Shown: positions 22,735 to 35,170, numbered from the stretch's first letter. The stretch is DNA of 64,000 nucleotides from Calamus simplicifolius (GCA_900491605.1 UESW01004629.1:216686-280685); one strand, 5' to 3'. Numbers and translations: made by a program. The notes: generated from the sequence alone by a model not told the origin.

Positions 22735-22840
22735 ATTCTGAAACAATATAGCCGTTAGAAACAAAGAAAAATAGCCGTTATTCAAAAATATCCGTTGGAG
22801 CTGATGTGTCAACTCAAAAAATTTCCGCCCAGAATTCGGG

Positions 22841-23098
22841 GAGTCGGCTCGGGACTGTGCGAGTCGGCTCGAGCAATCGAATCCAGAACGCATCAAAAAA
22901 TGAGTTTTCAGGGGTCGACTCGTGAAAATCTGGGAGTCGACTCTTGACTTTCAGGAGTCGACTCGCGAAAAGCTGGGAGTCGACTCGAGAAGCACTCAAA
23001 AATGAGTCTTTCTGCCGTCTGAGTCGAGTCGGCTCGCACAGTCACGAGTCGGCTCGAGAAAGTTTAGGAGTCGACTCGGAAACTCTCGAGTCGGCTCG
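22841..23098 (-). promoter_or_regulatory. Phased motif array in U3, element B 3' LTR (10 copies)
   Basis: Starts at 22841, 22861, 22912, 22934, 22954, 22977, 23026, 23046, 23068 and 23088; steps 20, 51, 22, 20, 23, 49, 20, 22, 20. Five copies are GAGTCGGCTCG (GCCGAC on the sense strand) and five are GTCGAC forms. The matching array in the 5' LTR is at 31714-31971. Confidence 0.8.
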
Positions 23099-23485
23099 GG
23101 ACTGATACAAAAATCAGAAAACATTCTGATTTGCTTTGAAAATCATCCCAACCAACTTTGAAATATAAATATGACTTAGATAATGTTGATTTAACAGTAA
23201 TGCTCAATTTCAAAGCATTTTCATTAAGTCATTGATCTTTAAAAGATTGGTATAGAAAATCATTTTGAATTCATAAGTATAGCTCACTGAAACATATATT
23301 CAATTGATTCAAGAAACTCATTATATTTTTAATAGTTCATAGTTTCCAATTTGAAATTGCTCATAGCAAGAATATTCATTGATTGACTTATCATGTTCAT
23401 AGCCTTTTAGAAAGTAAAGCAATGTCTTTTGGAAATCATCAAAATCAATAAGTTGGGGCAATTATGTTTCAATAATTTCTCAACA

Positions 23486-23700
23486 ATCTCCCCCTTTTTG
23501 ATGATGACAAAAATATTGAGTTTGTTCATGATTGATTAGTGAATTAATTTTGTTTTCATAGTTAAGTTTAGGCTCCCCCTTAATGAGGTAGCTCCCCCTA
23601 TGAAACTTAATTAATTAACCCATTGTTTATCACAATCATAGACAATCATAAAACTATAAAATTCTCCCCCTTTTTTGTTATCAACAAAAAGATAGATAAA
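23486..23700 (-). other. Element B multiple polypurine tracts
   Basis: Primary tract ATCAAAAAGGGGGAGAT (minus) abuts the LTR; others near 23572, 23590 and 23663. The remainder to 23915 is AT-rich, with no gene. Confidence 0.85.
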
Positions 23701-23915
23701 CATTCATTCAAATTTCATTGACATAAGGAAATAGAGAATTCATTTCATTCAAAAGTCTAGTACATCAAATTACATCAAAATGTAATACAAGCTTATGGAA
23801 TCAAATTTAAACTAACTTAGATTCATCAAAGTTCAAAAACATTCATATTAGAGCAAAATTTCCTAGGTACAATCTAGGAAGGAAATTTAGAGATAAACTA
23901 AGATAAGTATTAAGT

Positions 23916-25306
23916 TCATTTGACACGCTTGAATATCAAACTTTTTAAGTGTCCAATCATCTCCATGATATCATCCTTTTGAGATTTGCTAAAATCATTC
24001 ATGGTTACTTGAATTTGATCAACTGCTGCATCAATGTCTCTTCGTAACTGATTGGTTCTATCAAGATATACATTGGATCCATCGGCTATCCCTTGAAGTC
24101 TTTCAAAGATATTCTTAAGCTCGGCATTGAGAGAATCCACATGAGTACCAATAGAGAATGAAAATAAGTCAAGCCTTGAAATGATGTTTTCCTTTAATTC
24201 TTTAAAGTCTTCTCTTAATTGACCAATCTCTTCTTTTCTTTGATCATCAAACTCAGCAAACATAGATCTAAGTTGACATAGCTGCTCATCTGAAAATCTC
24301 ACAGAAGTAGATGAAGCTTGAGGTGGAGGAGAATAATGCATGCTAGGTCCAGCCTCAGATGGTCCAGCAACAGAAGGTCCAGCCTCGACCTCAGCTCCAA
24401 TGTCCTCAACTCTGTCCTCAGCAGCTCTAATATCATCTTGACCTTTTCTTATCCAATTACCATTAACTTTCTTGAAGCCCATACGGTGAATAGTGGCCAG
24501 TGAATAGTAGTCTGTATGTCTCAAATTTTTCTTGGGCTCACTATCACTAAATTCAATTCCTTGGCTTCTGAATAACTGAGTTAAGATCATGCCATAGGGA
24601 AGACAAGATTTCCTCTTACTTCCACAGTCAGCCATGTACCATAAAATCATGATGGGTAAGTTGATGGGCCTGCCTGAAACTACAGCATCCATGACAAATA
24701 TATCCCTCTCAGATAAGTAGTCAAACCGGCCTGTCTTAGGGAATAGAATTCTGCTGCAGATGTTGTGTAGCAATCTTAAGTCCAATGGCAGCTGACTGGC
24801 GAAAACTTCTTCAAATCCCTCAAAGTTTCTATTCAATAATCTGGTGAGGGCAGGAGATCTATCCTCTGGTTCAAAGGTGGAGGTCCTGATAGGGGTAAGT
24901 CCAATAGCTTAGAAAGAATGACGGCAGAGACATTCAAACAAACTCCTCTGACAGTACTGACCAATCCATTGTCTCCTCTAGATAAATTTCTATAAAACTC
25001 TTTCACCAGTGCAGGGTATGTAGGACAGTCTAGGGAGCATATTTTCTCAAATCCCATTTCTCTCAACTGTGAACCTACAAGTAATCCTTCTCTCTCAAAC
25101 AAATCGAAATCAAACTTCCTTCCAGTGGTAATGACTCTACTTGCAAAAAGGTCTACCTGAGGAGTAGAGGCAGTAGGAGCAGGTGCATCATCCGAAGAAG
25201 AAGCAGTCGAAGACTCCGGAGTCGGCTCGCGGACGGGTCGACGCACGGTTCTTTTCCTCTTCATCCCGGCGCGGCTACTGCTCGCTCCACGGGTTTTGGG
25301 GGCCAT
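23916..25306 (-). pseudogene. Element B ORF3, one frameshift from open
   Basis: Two overlapping frames, 25306-24833 (157 codons) and 24836-23916 (306 codons). The second frame stays open upstream of its first ATG with residues matching the family, so the break is a single frameshift near 24885, not two genes. N-terminus MAPKTRGASSSRAGMKRKRT is basic; then FDFDLFEREGLLVGSQLREM and VRGVCLNVSAVILSKLLDL; middle SQLPLDLRLLHNICSRILF and DYYSLATIHRMGFKKVNGNW; a Pro/Ala/Ser linker; and a predicted coiled coil to the end (SLNAELKNIFERLQGIADG). No signal peptide or membrane anchor is seen; INLPIMILWYMA is the most hydrophobic patch and is short. Role unknown. The basic N-terminus and coiled coil suggest a nuclear or RNP-associated protein (inference). 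Confidence 0.75.
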
Positions 25307-25410
25307 TGATTCAAGGTGGAATGATTGTTCAAGGTTTTTGGAAGATTTTGGAAAGTTTGAAAGGTTTTGGAGGGTTTTGAGAAAGATTTGGAAAATTTAG
25401 AATGAACGAT

Positions 25411-25592
25411 GGGTCGACTCGTGCCCTAATAAGCGATTTGGGACCACGTCGAGTCGACTCGCGCATTTCCTCGAGTCGGCTCGCCTAAATCACAGAGAAA
25501 AATCTCGAACTCGAGTCGACTCGCTCATACCAGGAGTCGGCTCCCAAGTTTCAGAGAAACTCGAGTCGACTCCGGTACACACGAGTCGGCTC
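25411..25592 (-). promoter_or_regulatory. Internal phased motif array between pol and ORF3, element B
   Basis: Starts at 25411, 25451, 25473, 25513, 25534, 25563 and 25583 (steps 40, 22, 40, 21, 29, 20). The nearest copy is 104 bp before the ORF3 ATG. Motif flavour is mostly CTCG, as in this element's own LTR. Confidence 0.72.
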
Positions 25593-25780
25593 GAGACCAT
25601 TTCAGAACAAAAAATTGAAAATTTTCTGAATGTTTGAAATGATTCCGGATTTGATTTTGTGTATGATTCATAATCATTGAGTCTTGATAAATCATTTTGA
25701 TATGAATTCTAGATACTATTTCCTTAAGATTTTGAGGAATTGAAAGAATTCTAGATGCATTTCCTTAAGTATTTCAAAAT

Positions 25781-28700
25781 TTATTCAAAAGGATTACAAA
25801 TTCCTAATTCTCCTCTAAGATATTCAAACTTTCTTCACTTAGGGGTTTTGTTAAGATGTCAGCTAATTGTTCTTCAGTGTTTACATAATCTAAACAAATT
25901 TCATCATTAGCTACATGTTCTCTTATAAAATGATATCTAATTTCTATGTGTTTTGTCCTTGAGTGTTGAATTGGATTTTTCGTTAAATTGATTGCGCTAG
26001 TATTATCACATTTTATGGGTGTCTTATTAAGTTTGATACCATAGTCCTCAAGTTGTCGCTTAATCCATAGGATTTGCGCACAGCAACTTCCAGCTGCTAC
26101 ATATTCAGCTTCAGTAGTTGATAATGCAACTGAATTTTGCTTTTTGCTAAACCATGTGATTAAGTTACTGCCTAAGAAATGGCATGCACCACTTGTGCTT
26201 TTTCTATCAATTTTACATCCGGCATAATCAGAATCTGAATATGCAATTAGGTTTAATGTGGAGTCTCTAGAATACCATAAACCTACATTTTTGTTCCATT
26301 TAGATATCTTAATATTCTTTTAACAGCTATTAAATGTGATTCTTTAGGTTCAGCTTGAAATCTAGCACACAAACATACTGCAAACATTATATCAGGTCTA
26401 CTTGCTGTTAAATAGAGAAGGGATCCGATAATACCTCGATAATACTTTTGATCAACCTTCTTACCTTCTTCGTCTTTGTCTAGCTTGCATGAAGGACTCA
26501 TTGGTGTTCCAAGGGGTTTCATTGTTTCCATACCAAACTTTTTGAGTAGTTCTCTTGTGTACTTGGTTTGGTTGATAAAAATTCCCTCCTTGCATTGTTT
26601 GATCTGGAGTCCAAGGAAGAAGTTGAGTTCTCCCATCATGCTCATCTCGAATTCTCCCTGCATTAACTTTGCAAATTCTTGACAGAGAGATTCGTTAGTA
26701 GCACCAAAAATAATGTCATCTACGTATATTTGTACTACTAGTAAATCTTTACTTTTTCTTTTTAAAAACAAGTTTTATCAACATTTCCTCTTGTAAAATC
26801 ATTTTCTATTAGAAATTTACTTAACCTATCATACCAAGCTCTAGGTGCTTGTTTCAAACCATATAAAGCTTTGTGCAATTTAAAAACGTGATTTGAAAAT
26901 TCATGATCTTCAAAACCTGGTGGTTGTTCTACATAGACTTCTTCATTAATAAGTCCATTTAAAAATGCGCTTTTTACATCCATTTGAAATAGGTTAATGT
27001 TCATATGACATGCAAATGCAAGTAAAAGTCTAATGGCTTCTAGTCTAGCTACAGGTGCAAAGGTTTCATCAAAATCAATACCTTCTTCTTGACTATATCC
27101 TTTAGCAACCAATCTAGCTTTGTTTCTAATTACTATGCCATTTTCATCTAATTTATTTCTAAAAACCCATTTAGTTCCTATGATTGAATGGTTTTTAGGT
27201 CTTTCCACTAAAGTCCAAACATTATTTCTAGTGAATTGATTAAGTTCTTCTTGCATAGCTAACATCCAATTATTATCTTTTTCAGCTTCTTCTATAGTTT
27301 TAGGTTCTATTTGTGATACAAATGCAAGATGATTACTAATATTTCTCATGTATGATCTAGTCCTTATTCCTTGAGATGGATCACCTATAATCAATTCCTT
27401 AGGATGACTATAAGCATATCTCCAATCTCTTGGAAGATCTACATCATTATGATCATTATTAACATCATCATCCTTATGTGAATCATTATCTTTAGCCTGT
27501 TGTTCATGATCAGAAGATACTTCAATATTAAGTTTTTCAAGATCTTTTTCAATTATGTTTGTATCTTCCTCATCATTAATCTTTTCAGATCCAGTTGCTA
27601 AAGACTCATCAAAAACTACATGAATGGATTCTTCAACTACTAAGGTTTTCTTGTTAAAGATTCTATATGCCTTACTAGTTGTTGAATAACCTAGAAAAAT
27701 TCCTTCATCTGATTTAGCATCAAATTTTCCTAAGTTGTTTTTACCATTATTATGAATGAAGCATTTACATCCAAATGCATGAAAGTATTTTATATTAGGT
27801 TTTCTTTCATTCCATAATTCATAAGGTGTTTTCTTTAATATTGGTCTTATTAAAGCTCTATTTAATATGTAACATGCTGTGTTAATTGCTTCCGCCCAAA
27901 AATATTTTGGTAAGTTGCTTTCACATAGCATGGTACGGGCCATGTCTTCTAAAGTTCTATTCTTTCTTTCAACTACACCGTTTTGTTGTGGAGTCCTAGG
28001 GGCTGAAAAATTATGATTAATTCCATTTTCAGTGCAGAAATTTTCAAATAAGTGATTTTCAAATTCTGTTCCATGATCACTTCTTAGAGATACTATAGTA
28101 GTGTTTTTCTCATTTGTGACTTTCTTGAAAAATTTCAGGAACATCGAGAAAGTCTCATCTTTGTGAGCTAAAAACATTACCCAAGTATATCTAGAGTAAT
28201 CATCTACAATCACTAGACCATATTTCTTTCCTCCTAGACTTGTAGTTCTAGTTGGTCCAAATAGGTCCATGTGAAGTAGCTCTAGTCCCCTAGAAGTTGA
28301 AACAAAGTTTTTAGATTTAAATGAACTTCTTGTTTGTTTTCCAAATTGACATGCATCACAGATTTTATTATTTTCAAAATCTAATTTAGGTAAACCTTTG
28401 ACTAAATCCATTTTAATTAGTTTTGAAATAAGGTGTGTGCTTGCATGACCTAATCTACGATGCCACAACCAACTAATATCATTAATGTTAGCATTATCAG
28501 TAATTAGGCAATGACTACTCTTAGAAGTTTTGTTTGTGTCAACTAAGTATATATTGCCAAATCTATAACCAGTAAAAACAATGCTATCATCAATAGAATT
28601 AGTTACAGTGCATAAAGAAGATTTAAAAGAAACATTAAAGTTTTTATCACATAATTGACTTATGCTAATTAGATTATGCTTCAAACCATTAACATAAAGT

Positions 28701-28915
28701 ACATTATCAATTACTATAGATGGAGTTATGCGAACTTTACCAAGGCCCAAAATTTGACCTTTACCGTTATCGCCAAATGTCACAACTCCACCAACATTTT
28801 CTTCTAGGGTGATGAATTCCTCTTTGTCACCCGTCATATGTCTTGAGCAGCCGCTATCAAGATACCACTTCTTGTTTGATCTTTTGGCCACAAGACATTC
28901 CTGCAATATCATCAA
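25781..28915 (-). pseudogene. Element B pol, nearly complete
   Basis: A 717-codon frame (28915-26762) covers protease (KWYLDSGCSRHMTGDKEEF), GAG-pre-integrase, integrase (MDLFGPTRTTSLGGKKYG, SAPRTPQQNGVVERKNRTL) and the RT fingers/palm (QMDVKSAFLNGLINEEVYVE). A frameshift near 26765 leads to 26771-26283 with catalytic VVQIYVDDIIFGATN; another near 26282 leads to RNase H, and one base is missing near 25840 before the natural end at 25781-25783. The frame opens 4 bp before the gag stop, in the -1 frame relative to gag. It would give reverse transcription and integration if expressed intact. Best preserved pol in the window. Confidence 0.92.
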
Positions 28916-30666
28916 ACTTTATGTTTAGGTACCCAAGCTTTCTTGGGTCCTTCATGGTTAGTAGACACAAAAATTGTTCCTTTCGGAACCCATATTTCTT
29001 AGCTTTAATATTTAACTTGTTGTTGTTTAATGTTTTGCATTCAAAGGATTTGTGACCTTTTTCATTACATTTAAAACAAGTTATATTACCTTGGTTGGCT
29101 TTTACAAAAATATTCTTTAGTGATTTCTGTTTTCTTAGTGTGTTATATCCTAGCCAGCTTTGTCAAAAACAGCCTTTTGACTATCTAGAATCATGTTTAA
29201 TTTAGTTGAGCTTAAAGTAAATTTCTCAACAATGTCCTTATATTTTTTAACATCCTTTCTAAGAGAGTCAATTTCTTTAGCTTGCTGTTCTTTATCTAAA
29301 GCTAAAGTTCCTACTTGATCTTTTAAATCTTTAGTTGAGTTTTTAGCTTCAGATTTTAGTAAATCTTTTCTTGATTCAGATTATCTCTTTCTTTCCTAAG
29401 TTCTTCATTTTCATTAGTTAAGTTTTTAATTTCTAAAGCTAGTTCATTTTTACTTTTAGCTAAACTAACATTATCATTTTTCACAGATTTAAATTTCTTT
29501 TTCAACAATTTAAAATCTATCATAGTTCATTAAAAGCTTCAAACATTTCATCAAATGTAAATTCATTGTCGGAGGTTTCGGAACTTACCTCATCATTGTC
29601 GTCGTCGTTGGCCATGAGCAAATATTGGCAACTTCCTTTTGCTCTTCTTCTTCCGATGAAGAAGACTCATCAGACCATGTTGCCATGTATGCTTTCTTCT
29701 TTTTCTTGAAGGTCTTTTTCAATTGTGGACAATCATATCGATAATGCCCCGGTTTCTTACACTCATAACAGATCAAGGGGTCTTTCTCTTTGTCCTTGTC
29801 CTTTTCTTTCTTTCCTTTTCCTTTTCCTTCCATTTTATTTCCAAATTTTCGTTTTTGGAAGGGTTTCTTTTTCCTCAAAAATCTTCTGAACTTCTTGGCC
29901 AAGAGAGCAGTTTCATCATTATCTTCATCACTATCATCACTGCTGCTCTCTTCCACATCTTTTGCAGCCTTTAGAGCAATGGTTTTCTTCTTTTAGTTTC
30001 CTCCTCAATATGCTGCCTCATTGTCAATTCGTGGGTCATGAGAGATCCTAGAAGCTCCTCTAAGGGTAGTGCATTGAGGTCTTTGGCTTCTTGGATTGCT
30101 GTGACTTTTGCTTCCCACGATCTTGGCAATGACCTGAGTATTTTGCGAACAAGATCAGCATTAGTATAAACTTTTCCTAAACTTTTCAAACCATTCACAA
30201 TATCGGTGAATCTAGTGAACATGCATGTGATGGTTTCAGTTTGTTCCATTGTGAACAATTCATATTTATGAACTAAATATTTATCTTTGATTCTTTTACT
30301 TGGTTTGTTCCTTCATGTGTAATTCCAACCTATCCCATATTTCTTTAGCGGAATTACAAGTAGAGATGCGGTTGAATTCATTTGAGTCTAAGGAACAATA
30401 TAAGATATTAATGGCTTTGGCATTAAGTTGAGCCATTCTCCTATCATTATCATTCCAATCCCTTTCGGGCTTTGGAACAATAGTGCCATCATAAGGTGTG
30501 TGGGTGTACTAGGTCCATTTAATATAACACCCCAAAGCTCATAATCAGAAGCTTGAATGAATATCCTCATTCTAGCTTTCCAATAAGAATAGTTTGAGCC
30601 ATTAAAAAGTGGAGGTCTATTCGTAGAATGACCTTCAGCAAAACTAGAACCACTTTGTGTTGCCAT
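28912..30666 (-). pseudogene. Element B gag, several frameshifts
   Basis: MATQSGSSFAEGHSTNRPPL start at 30666; gag domain NGSNYSYWKARMRIFIQASD; shifts near 30500 and 30290; then LGSLMTHELTMRQHIEEETK, a Lys-rich linker and knuckle CYECKKPGHYRYDC (29585-29956). The coiled-coil part (29585-29050) is shifted repeatedly. The second knuckle near 29060 and the ending WVPKHKV precede the stop at 28912-28914. Confidence 0.85.
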
Positions 30667-30715
30667 AATGACCTTTAGCTCTTGATCGTGAGATCAAACT
30701 CTAAATGAGCACTAT

Positions 30716-30727
30716 GCTCTGATACCA
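30716..30727 (-). other. Element B primer binding site
   Basis: Minus strand TGGTATCAGAGC, initiator-Met tRNA type, next to the 5' LTR. Confidence 0.92.
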
Positions 30728-30729
30728 AT

Positions 30730-32358
30730 TGTTGGCCCAGATGGCAACCCAAGAGGGGGGGGTGAATTGGGTTCTTAAAAATTTAAGACTTTTAAATTTA
30801 AAATGAGATGTGCAAGTGAGAGGATTAACTAATAAGCAAAGCACAAACACAAGTATATGAGAGATAGAGAAGAGACAATTAGGCACGGCAAACACAAGAT
30901 ATTTATAGTGGTTCGGTGCAATCCAACACCTACGTCCACTCCCAAGACTCACTTGGGTCCACACTATAATCTCTCTAGATTACAGCCGAGTTGTTTTCCA
31001 AGTTCACAACTCAAACTTGTTGTTTTTCCGGGATCACAACGAACCCAGCCGATTTTACACGGGCTCACCGGCACCAAACCCAAACACAAGCTAAACCTAG
31101 CTTGTACCGAGGTTTAACAACCTCCTCTAGTTTAATCCCTCAGATTAAACTAGATACAAACAAATAAAATGAGTTTAATTACAAGCAGCTCCTTTTTGAG
31201 CAGATATTTCAAAATAAAATTGAGTTTAGAAAAGCCTGAATATAAAGCTTGAGAGCTGGCTTGGCTTCTTTGGATTCCTTCCTTCAACTCCTCTTGATGT
31301 TGAATCAGGCCTCGGCACCGATTCTCCACAGATTTGAGCTTTGGAGTTGGGTTGAAGCTTTTTCTCCCTTTTCTTTGAATGTGGAAGATCTTTGATTTGC
31401 TCTTGAAAGTGTTGGGATCTCCTCTTGAATCTTTTGTAGAAGGTAGCTCTGGAGTGCACGAATCTCACTCTTGGATTTCACTCCTTTTGAATCTTTCTTC
31501 TTAAATCAAAGATTTTTCTAATAACACTCTGTTTTTCCCTCTTTTGAATTTCTTCTTTTCTCAATTTATCTTCTCTCTTCTTTCTTTGTTGAATGGCTCC
31601 TCTATTTATAGATTCTGAAAAATATAGCCGTTAGAAACAAAAAAATAGCCGTTATTCAAAAATATACCGTTGGAGCTGATGTGTCAACTCAAAAATTTCC
31701 GCCCAGATTCGGGGAGTCGGCTCGGGACTGTGCGAGTCGGCTCGAGCAATCGAATCCAGAACGCACCAAAAAGTGAGTTTTCAGGGGTCGACTCGTGAAA
31801 ATCTGGGAGTCGACTCTTGACTTTCAGGAGTCGACTCGCGAAAAGCTGGGAGTCGACTCGAGAAGCACTCAAAAATGAGTCTTTCTGCCGTCTGAGTCGA
31901 GTCGGCTCGCACAGTCACGAGTCGGCTCGAGAAAGTTCAGGAGTCGACTCGGAAACTCTCGAGTCGGCTCGGGACTGATACAAAAATCAGAAAACATTCT
32001 GATTTGCTTTGAAAATCATCCCAACCAACTTTGAAATATAAATATGACTTAGATAATGTTGATTTAACAGTAATGCTCAATTTCAAAGCATTTTCATTAA
32101 GTCATTGATCTTTAAAAGATTGGTATAGAAAATCATTTTTGAATTCATAAGTATAGCTCACTGAAACATATATTCAATTGATTCAAGAAACTCATTATAT
32201 TTTTAATAGTTCATAGTTTCCAATTTGAAATGCTCATAGTAAGAATATTCATTGATTGACTTATCATGTTCATAGCCTTTTAGAAAGTAAAGCAATGTCT
32301 TTTGGAAATCATCAAAATCAATAAGTTGGGGCAATTATGTTTCAATAATTTCTCAACA
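30730..32358 (-). repeat. Element B 5' LTR
   Basis: 1629 bp, TGTTGG...CAACA, near-identical to 21849-23485 apart from small indels; array at 31714-31971. Confidence 0.93.
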
Positions 32359-32363
32359 AGACC

Positions 32364-33321
32364 GGCCGGCACCCTGATTTAATGTTGAGTTGGTAAGTAA
32401 TTACCTCCTTAGGGATACCCGGCATGTCGGACAATAACCATGCAAAGATGTCGGAGTTGGCTCGTAGGAAAGCAAGAAGCTGATTGCGCACCTCCTTCGG
32501 AAGTAGGGCCCCAACCTGAATGGTCCTCATTGGGTCCTCCCCGAATGGGAAGGTCAGCAGGTGCTCGGTTGGCTCCCCTCTCCTCTCCAAGTCTCGGGGG
32601 TCGAGCGGCTCGGGTGCTGTTGCCGACACTGCCCCATGTGGACTGGGGCTAAGTAGTAGCAGAGCGGTAGTAAGCTCTGATCTCCCCTCATCTCTCCAAT
32701 TCCCTTGCCGGTGGGGAACTTTACGAGTAGTCTTTTGGTGGAGATAACGACATCTAACAGGTTTAAACTGGGTCTTCCAAGGATGGCGTTGTAAGTCAGT
32801 GAGATCCGGACCACCAGAAAGTTCATGAGAATCGTGCTCTGACACGATGGATTCCTGGCTGTGACAGGAAGAGTGACCTCCCCCTTGACCCTTACAGAGT
32901 CTCCAGTAAAACCCATCAAGGGCATGGTGACAGGTCGAAGGGACTACTTGACAAATTCATCCGAACAAAAGCAACATAACTCAAAACATCAACGAAGCTC
33001 CCACTGTCAACTAAAATTCATTTTACAGGATGCTTTGCGATCATCATAGACACGACGACGCTATCATCATGTTTGTTTACTACCCCTTCTAGATCCCTTT
33101 GAGAGAAAGGAATTACAGAATCTACCCCCTTCTCATGCTGTCTTTTGGAATTGTTACTTGCCTTCCAGAAGATCATGGCCACCATCTTCTCCGTCGAGGT
33201 ATTGTCCACGCCGATCTGAGGTGCAAGAGGTACCGACAGGCCCGGGGCAGCAGGGTTTCCTCTCTGGACAAACTTGCATAGGTGGCCTTGCTGAACGAGT
33301 TCCTCGATAGCCTTCTTCAGC
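32364..33321 (-). pseudogene. Element D gag C-terminus, protease and start of RT
   Basis: Lies between insertions B and C. From the right: LLKKAIEELVQQGHLCKFVQ (end of gag), a linker, then aspartic protease with catalytic ILVDSGSFVDVL near 33000 preceded by a stop, GFTGDSVRVKGEVTLPVTA, and the family phrase NAILGRPSLNLLDVVISTKR near 32780. The leftmost part (LPKEVRNQLLAFLRANSDIF, DMPGIPKEVITYQLNI) is the start of the RT region and is cut at 32363 by B; it resumes at 21843. Several frame changes. Confidence 0.85.
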
Positions 33322-33326
33322 AAGCG

Positions 33327-34791
33327 TGTTGGCCCAGATGGCAACCCAAGAGGGGGGGTGAGTTGGGTTCTTAAAAAATTTAACCTTTTAAAACAATTGG
33401 CTTTGGAATACACAAGATTAAGTGCAAGATAAATATTAACCACAAACAAAGAGATAGAGAGAGAGAATCAAAACACGACAAACACAAGGATTTTATAGTG
33501 GTTCGGTATATCCAACACCTACGTCCACTCCTAAGTACCACTTGGGTCCACACTATAATCAACTAGATTACAGCCGATTGTTTTACAAGCTCACAACTCA
33601 AAACTTGTTGTTTCCCATGGGATCACAACGAACCCATCTGGTTTTCCCGGGCTCACCATCACAAAACCCAAACCTCAAGCTAATCTAGCTTGACCCGAGG
33701 TATACTACCTCCACTAATTCAATCCCCCTGATTGAACTAGCAAGAACAAATGAGAATAGAGTTTACAACAACAAACAGCTCCTCAAATGAGCAAATATTC
33801 AATATAAATAAATAAGGTTAGAAACGCCTGTTTGAAGCAAGGTTGATTTATGCTATTCTTCTTTTCTTCTTTTCCTCTTCTCCTTTGAGATGTTGAATCA
33901 GGCCTCAGCTCGAATTCTTCACAATGATTTGCAGATGAGAAGTTGGAAAAATAGGGATTTTGGCTCTCTTTTTCTTCTTTTCAAATCCTCTGATTTGAAA
34001 TTGAATGCCTTGGATTTCTTTTTGAGCTTTCTGGAGTTGATGGATTTGAACTTTGATTCTTTCCTCTAGATTTCTTGCTCAAGACTTTTCGATTTTTCAA
34101 TAGTTTTCTCTTTTTTCGTCTTCTTTTTTCAAATGAACGGGTTCCCCTTTTATAGATGCTTCTTAATCCAGGATTAGGTGAAAAACTAGCCATTATTTCT
34201 GTCCTTAGATTCCTCCTACACACAAAAAAGTGTCCGTTAGAGATTAGGTGAGAAAATATTACCGTTGGAGGCCATTCTGACATTTTGAAAATCCGTTCCT
34301 GACAGGTTGGAGTCGGCTCCAACTTTTTAGGTGTCGGCTCCAAGTCGTGTATCCAAAAATAGAAAGTAAAAGTTCGTTGAGGAGTCGGCTCCGGAAAAGG
34401 TAAGTGGGCTCGCTGCGTTCAGGTGTCGCTCCGAAAACTGTAAGTGTCGGCTCCAGGGTAGTCCAAAAATACTTTCTTTCTGTTCCCGCATTGGAGTCGG
34501 CTCCAGACACTGTAAGTGTTGACTCCGAAACTCTGGGTGTCGGCTCCAGACCGTGCCAAAAATCAGAAAAGCATTTGATCGGCCATGGGGTCGGCTCCAG
34601 ACTTTCTAGGTGTCGACTCTAGGCTCTGAATTTTGAAACATACCTTTGGCATTTGATTCAAAACTCGTTTCTTTATACCTTTTGATTAATCAAACATTTT
34701 TAAGCCCTGAAACACTTGTTAAATTTATTAGTAACAAAATGAATATACTCATATCTTTTATTAATCATCAAAATCAATAATTGGGTCAACA
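33327..34791 (-). repeat. Element C 3' LTR
   Basis: 1465 bp, TGTTGG...CAACA. TATA-like TATAAAAGG on the minus strand near 34145-34153; array 34310-34620. Lacks one ~21-bp array unit found in the 5' LTR. Confidence 0.92.
34310..34620 (-). promoter_or_regulatory. Phased motif array in U3, element C 3' LTR
   Basis: About ten copies of GAGTCGGCTCC / GTGTCGGCTCC / GTGTCGACTC on the same ~21-bp grid as element A; two have decayed (GTGTCGCTCC, GTGGGCTCG). The matching array in the 5' LTR is at 43107-43440. Confidence 0.75.
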
Positions 34792-35170
34792 ATCCCCCCT
34801 TTTTGATGATTATAAAAACATTGAGTATATGCATGAGTAAACAATTAGGATTCTCAAATCAAAATTTTTAAATATTTAATCCTCACAGATAAGCTCCCCC
34901 TGAATGAGATAGCTCCCCCTATGAAGTTCAATTTAACAATTGTTCTTCCTTTTAACAGAAAATTTTAATGGTTGATACCACTTTTAATTGCCTCTCCTTA
35001 TATGCAGTTAATTAGATACCAATAAATTAAGCTTAATTGAGCTTATTGATCAAATGCATATATAAAAGCTAAATATTTCTCCCTCTTTATTTGTCTCCCC
35101 CTTGTTTTTTTTTACAGTCAATGCATATACGATTTTGCATAACTCTCCCCTTTTTGTAATCAACAAAAAG
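34792..35170 (-). other. Element C multiple polypurine tracts
   Basis: Primary tract (minus CATCAAAAAGGGGGGAT) abuts the LTR; others near 34893, 34911, 35093 and 35146. AT-rich filler to 35381. Confidence 0.82.

Larger units (their letters stand above)
21849..23485 (-). repeat. Element B 3' LTR
   Basis: 1637 bp. Its outer end reads TGTTTGGCCC, one T more than TGTTGGCCC in the 5' LTR. TATA CTATAAATAG at 22725-22734; phased array upstream. Very similar to 30730-32358. Confidence 0.92.
21849..32358 (-). mobile_element. Element B: Sirevirus-like Ty1/Copia LTR retrotransposon
   Basis: LTRs 21849-23485 and 30730-32358; target duplication AGACC at 21844-21848 and 32359-32363. Same order as A: primer site, gag, pol, internal array, ORF3, polypurine cluster. 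LTR and array sequence differ from A, C and G (motif ends mostly CTCG rather than CTCC), so B is a distinct subfamily. It is the best preserved element: pol is one 717-codon frame plus a short second frame. Inserted at the junction of element D protease and RT. Confidence 0.95.

Noticed and set aside
24833..25306. Separate small gene upstream of ORF3 in element B
   Set aside because: The next frame continues the family-conserved sequence through the overlap; a single frameshift explains both frames.
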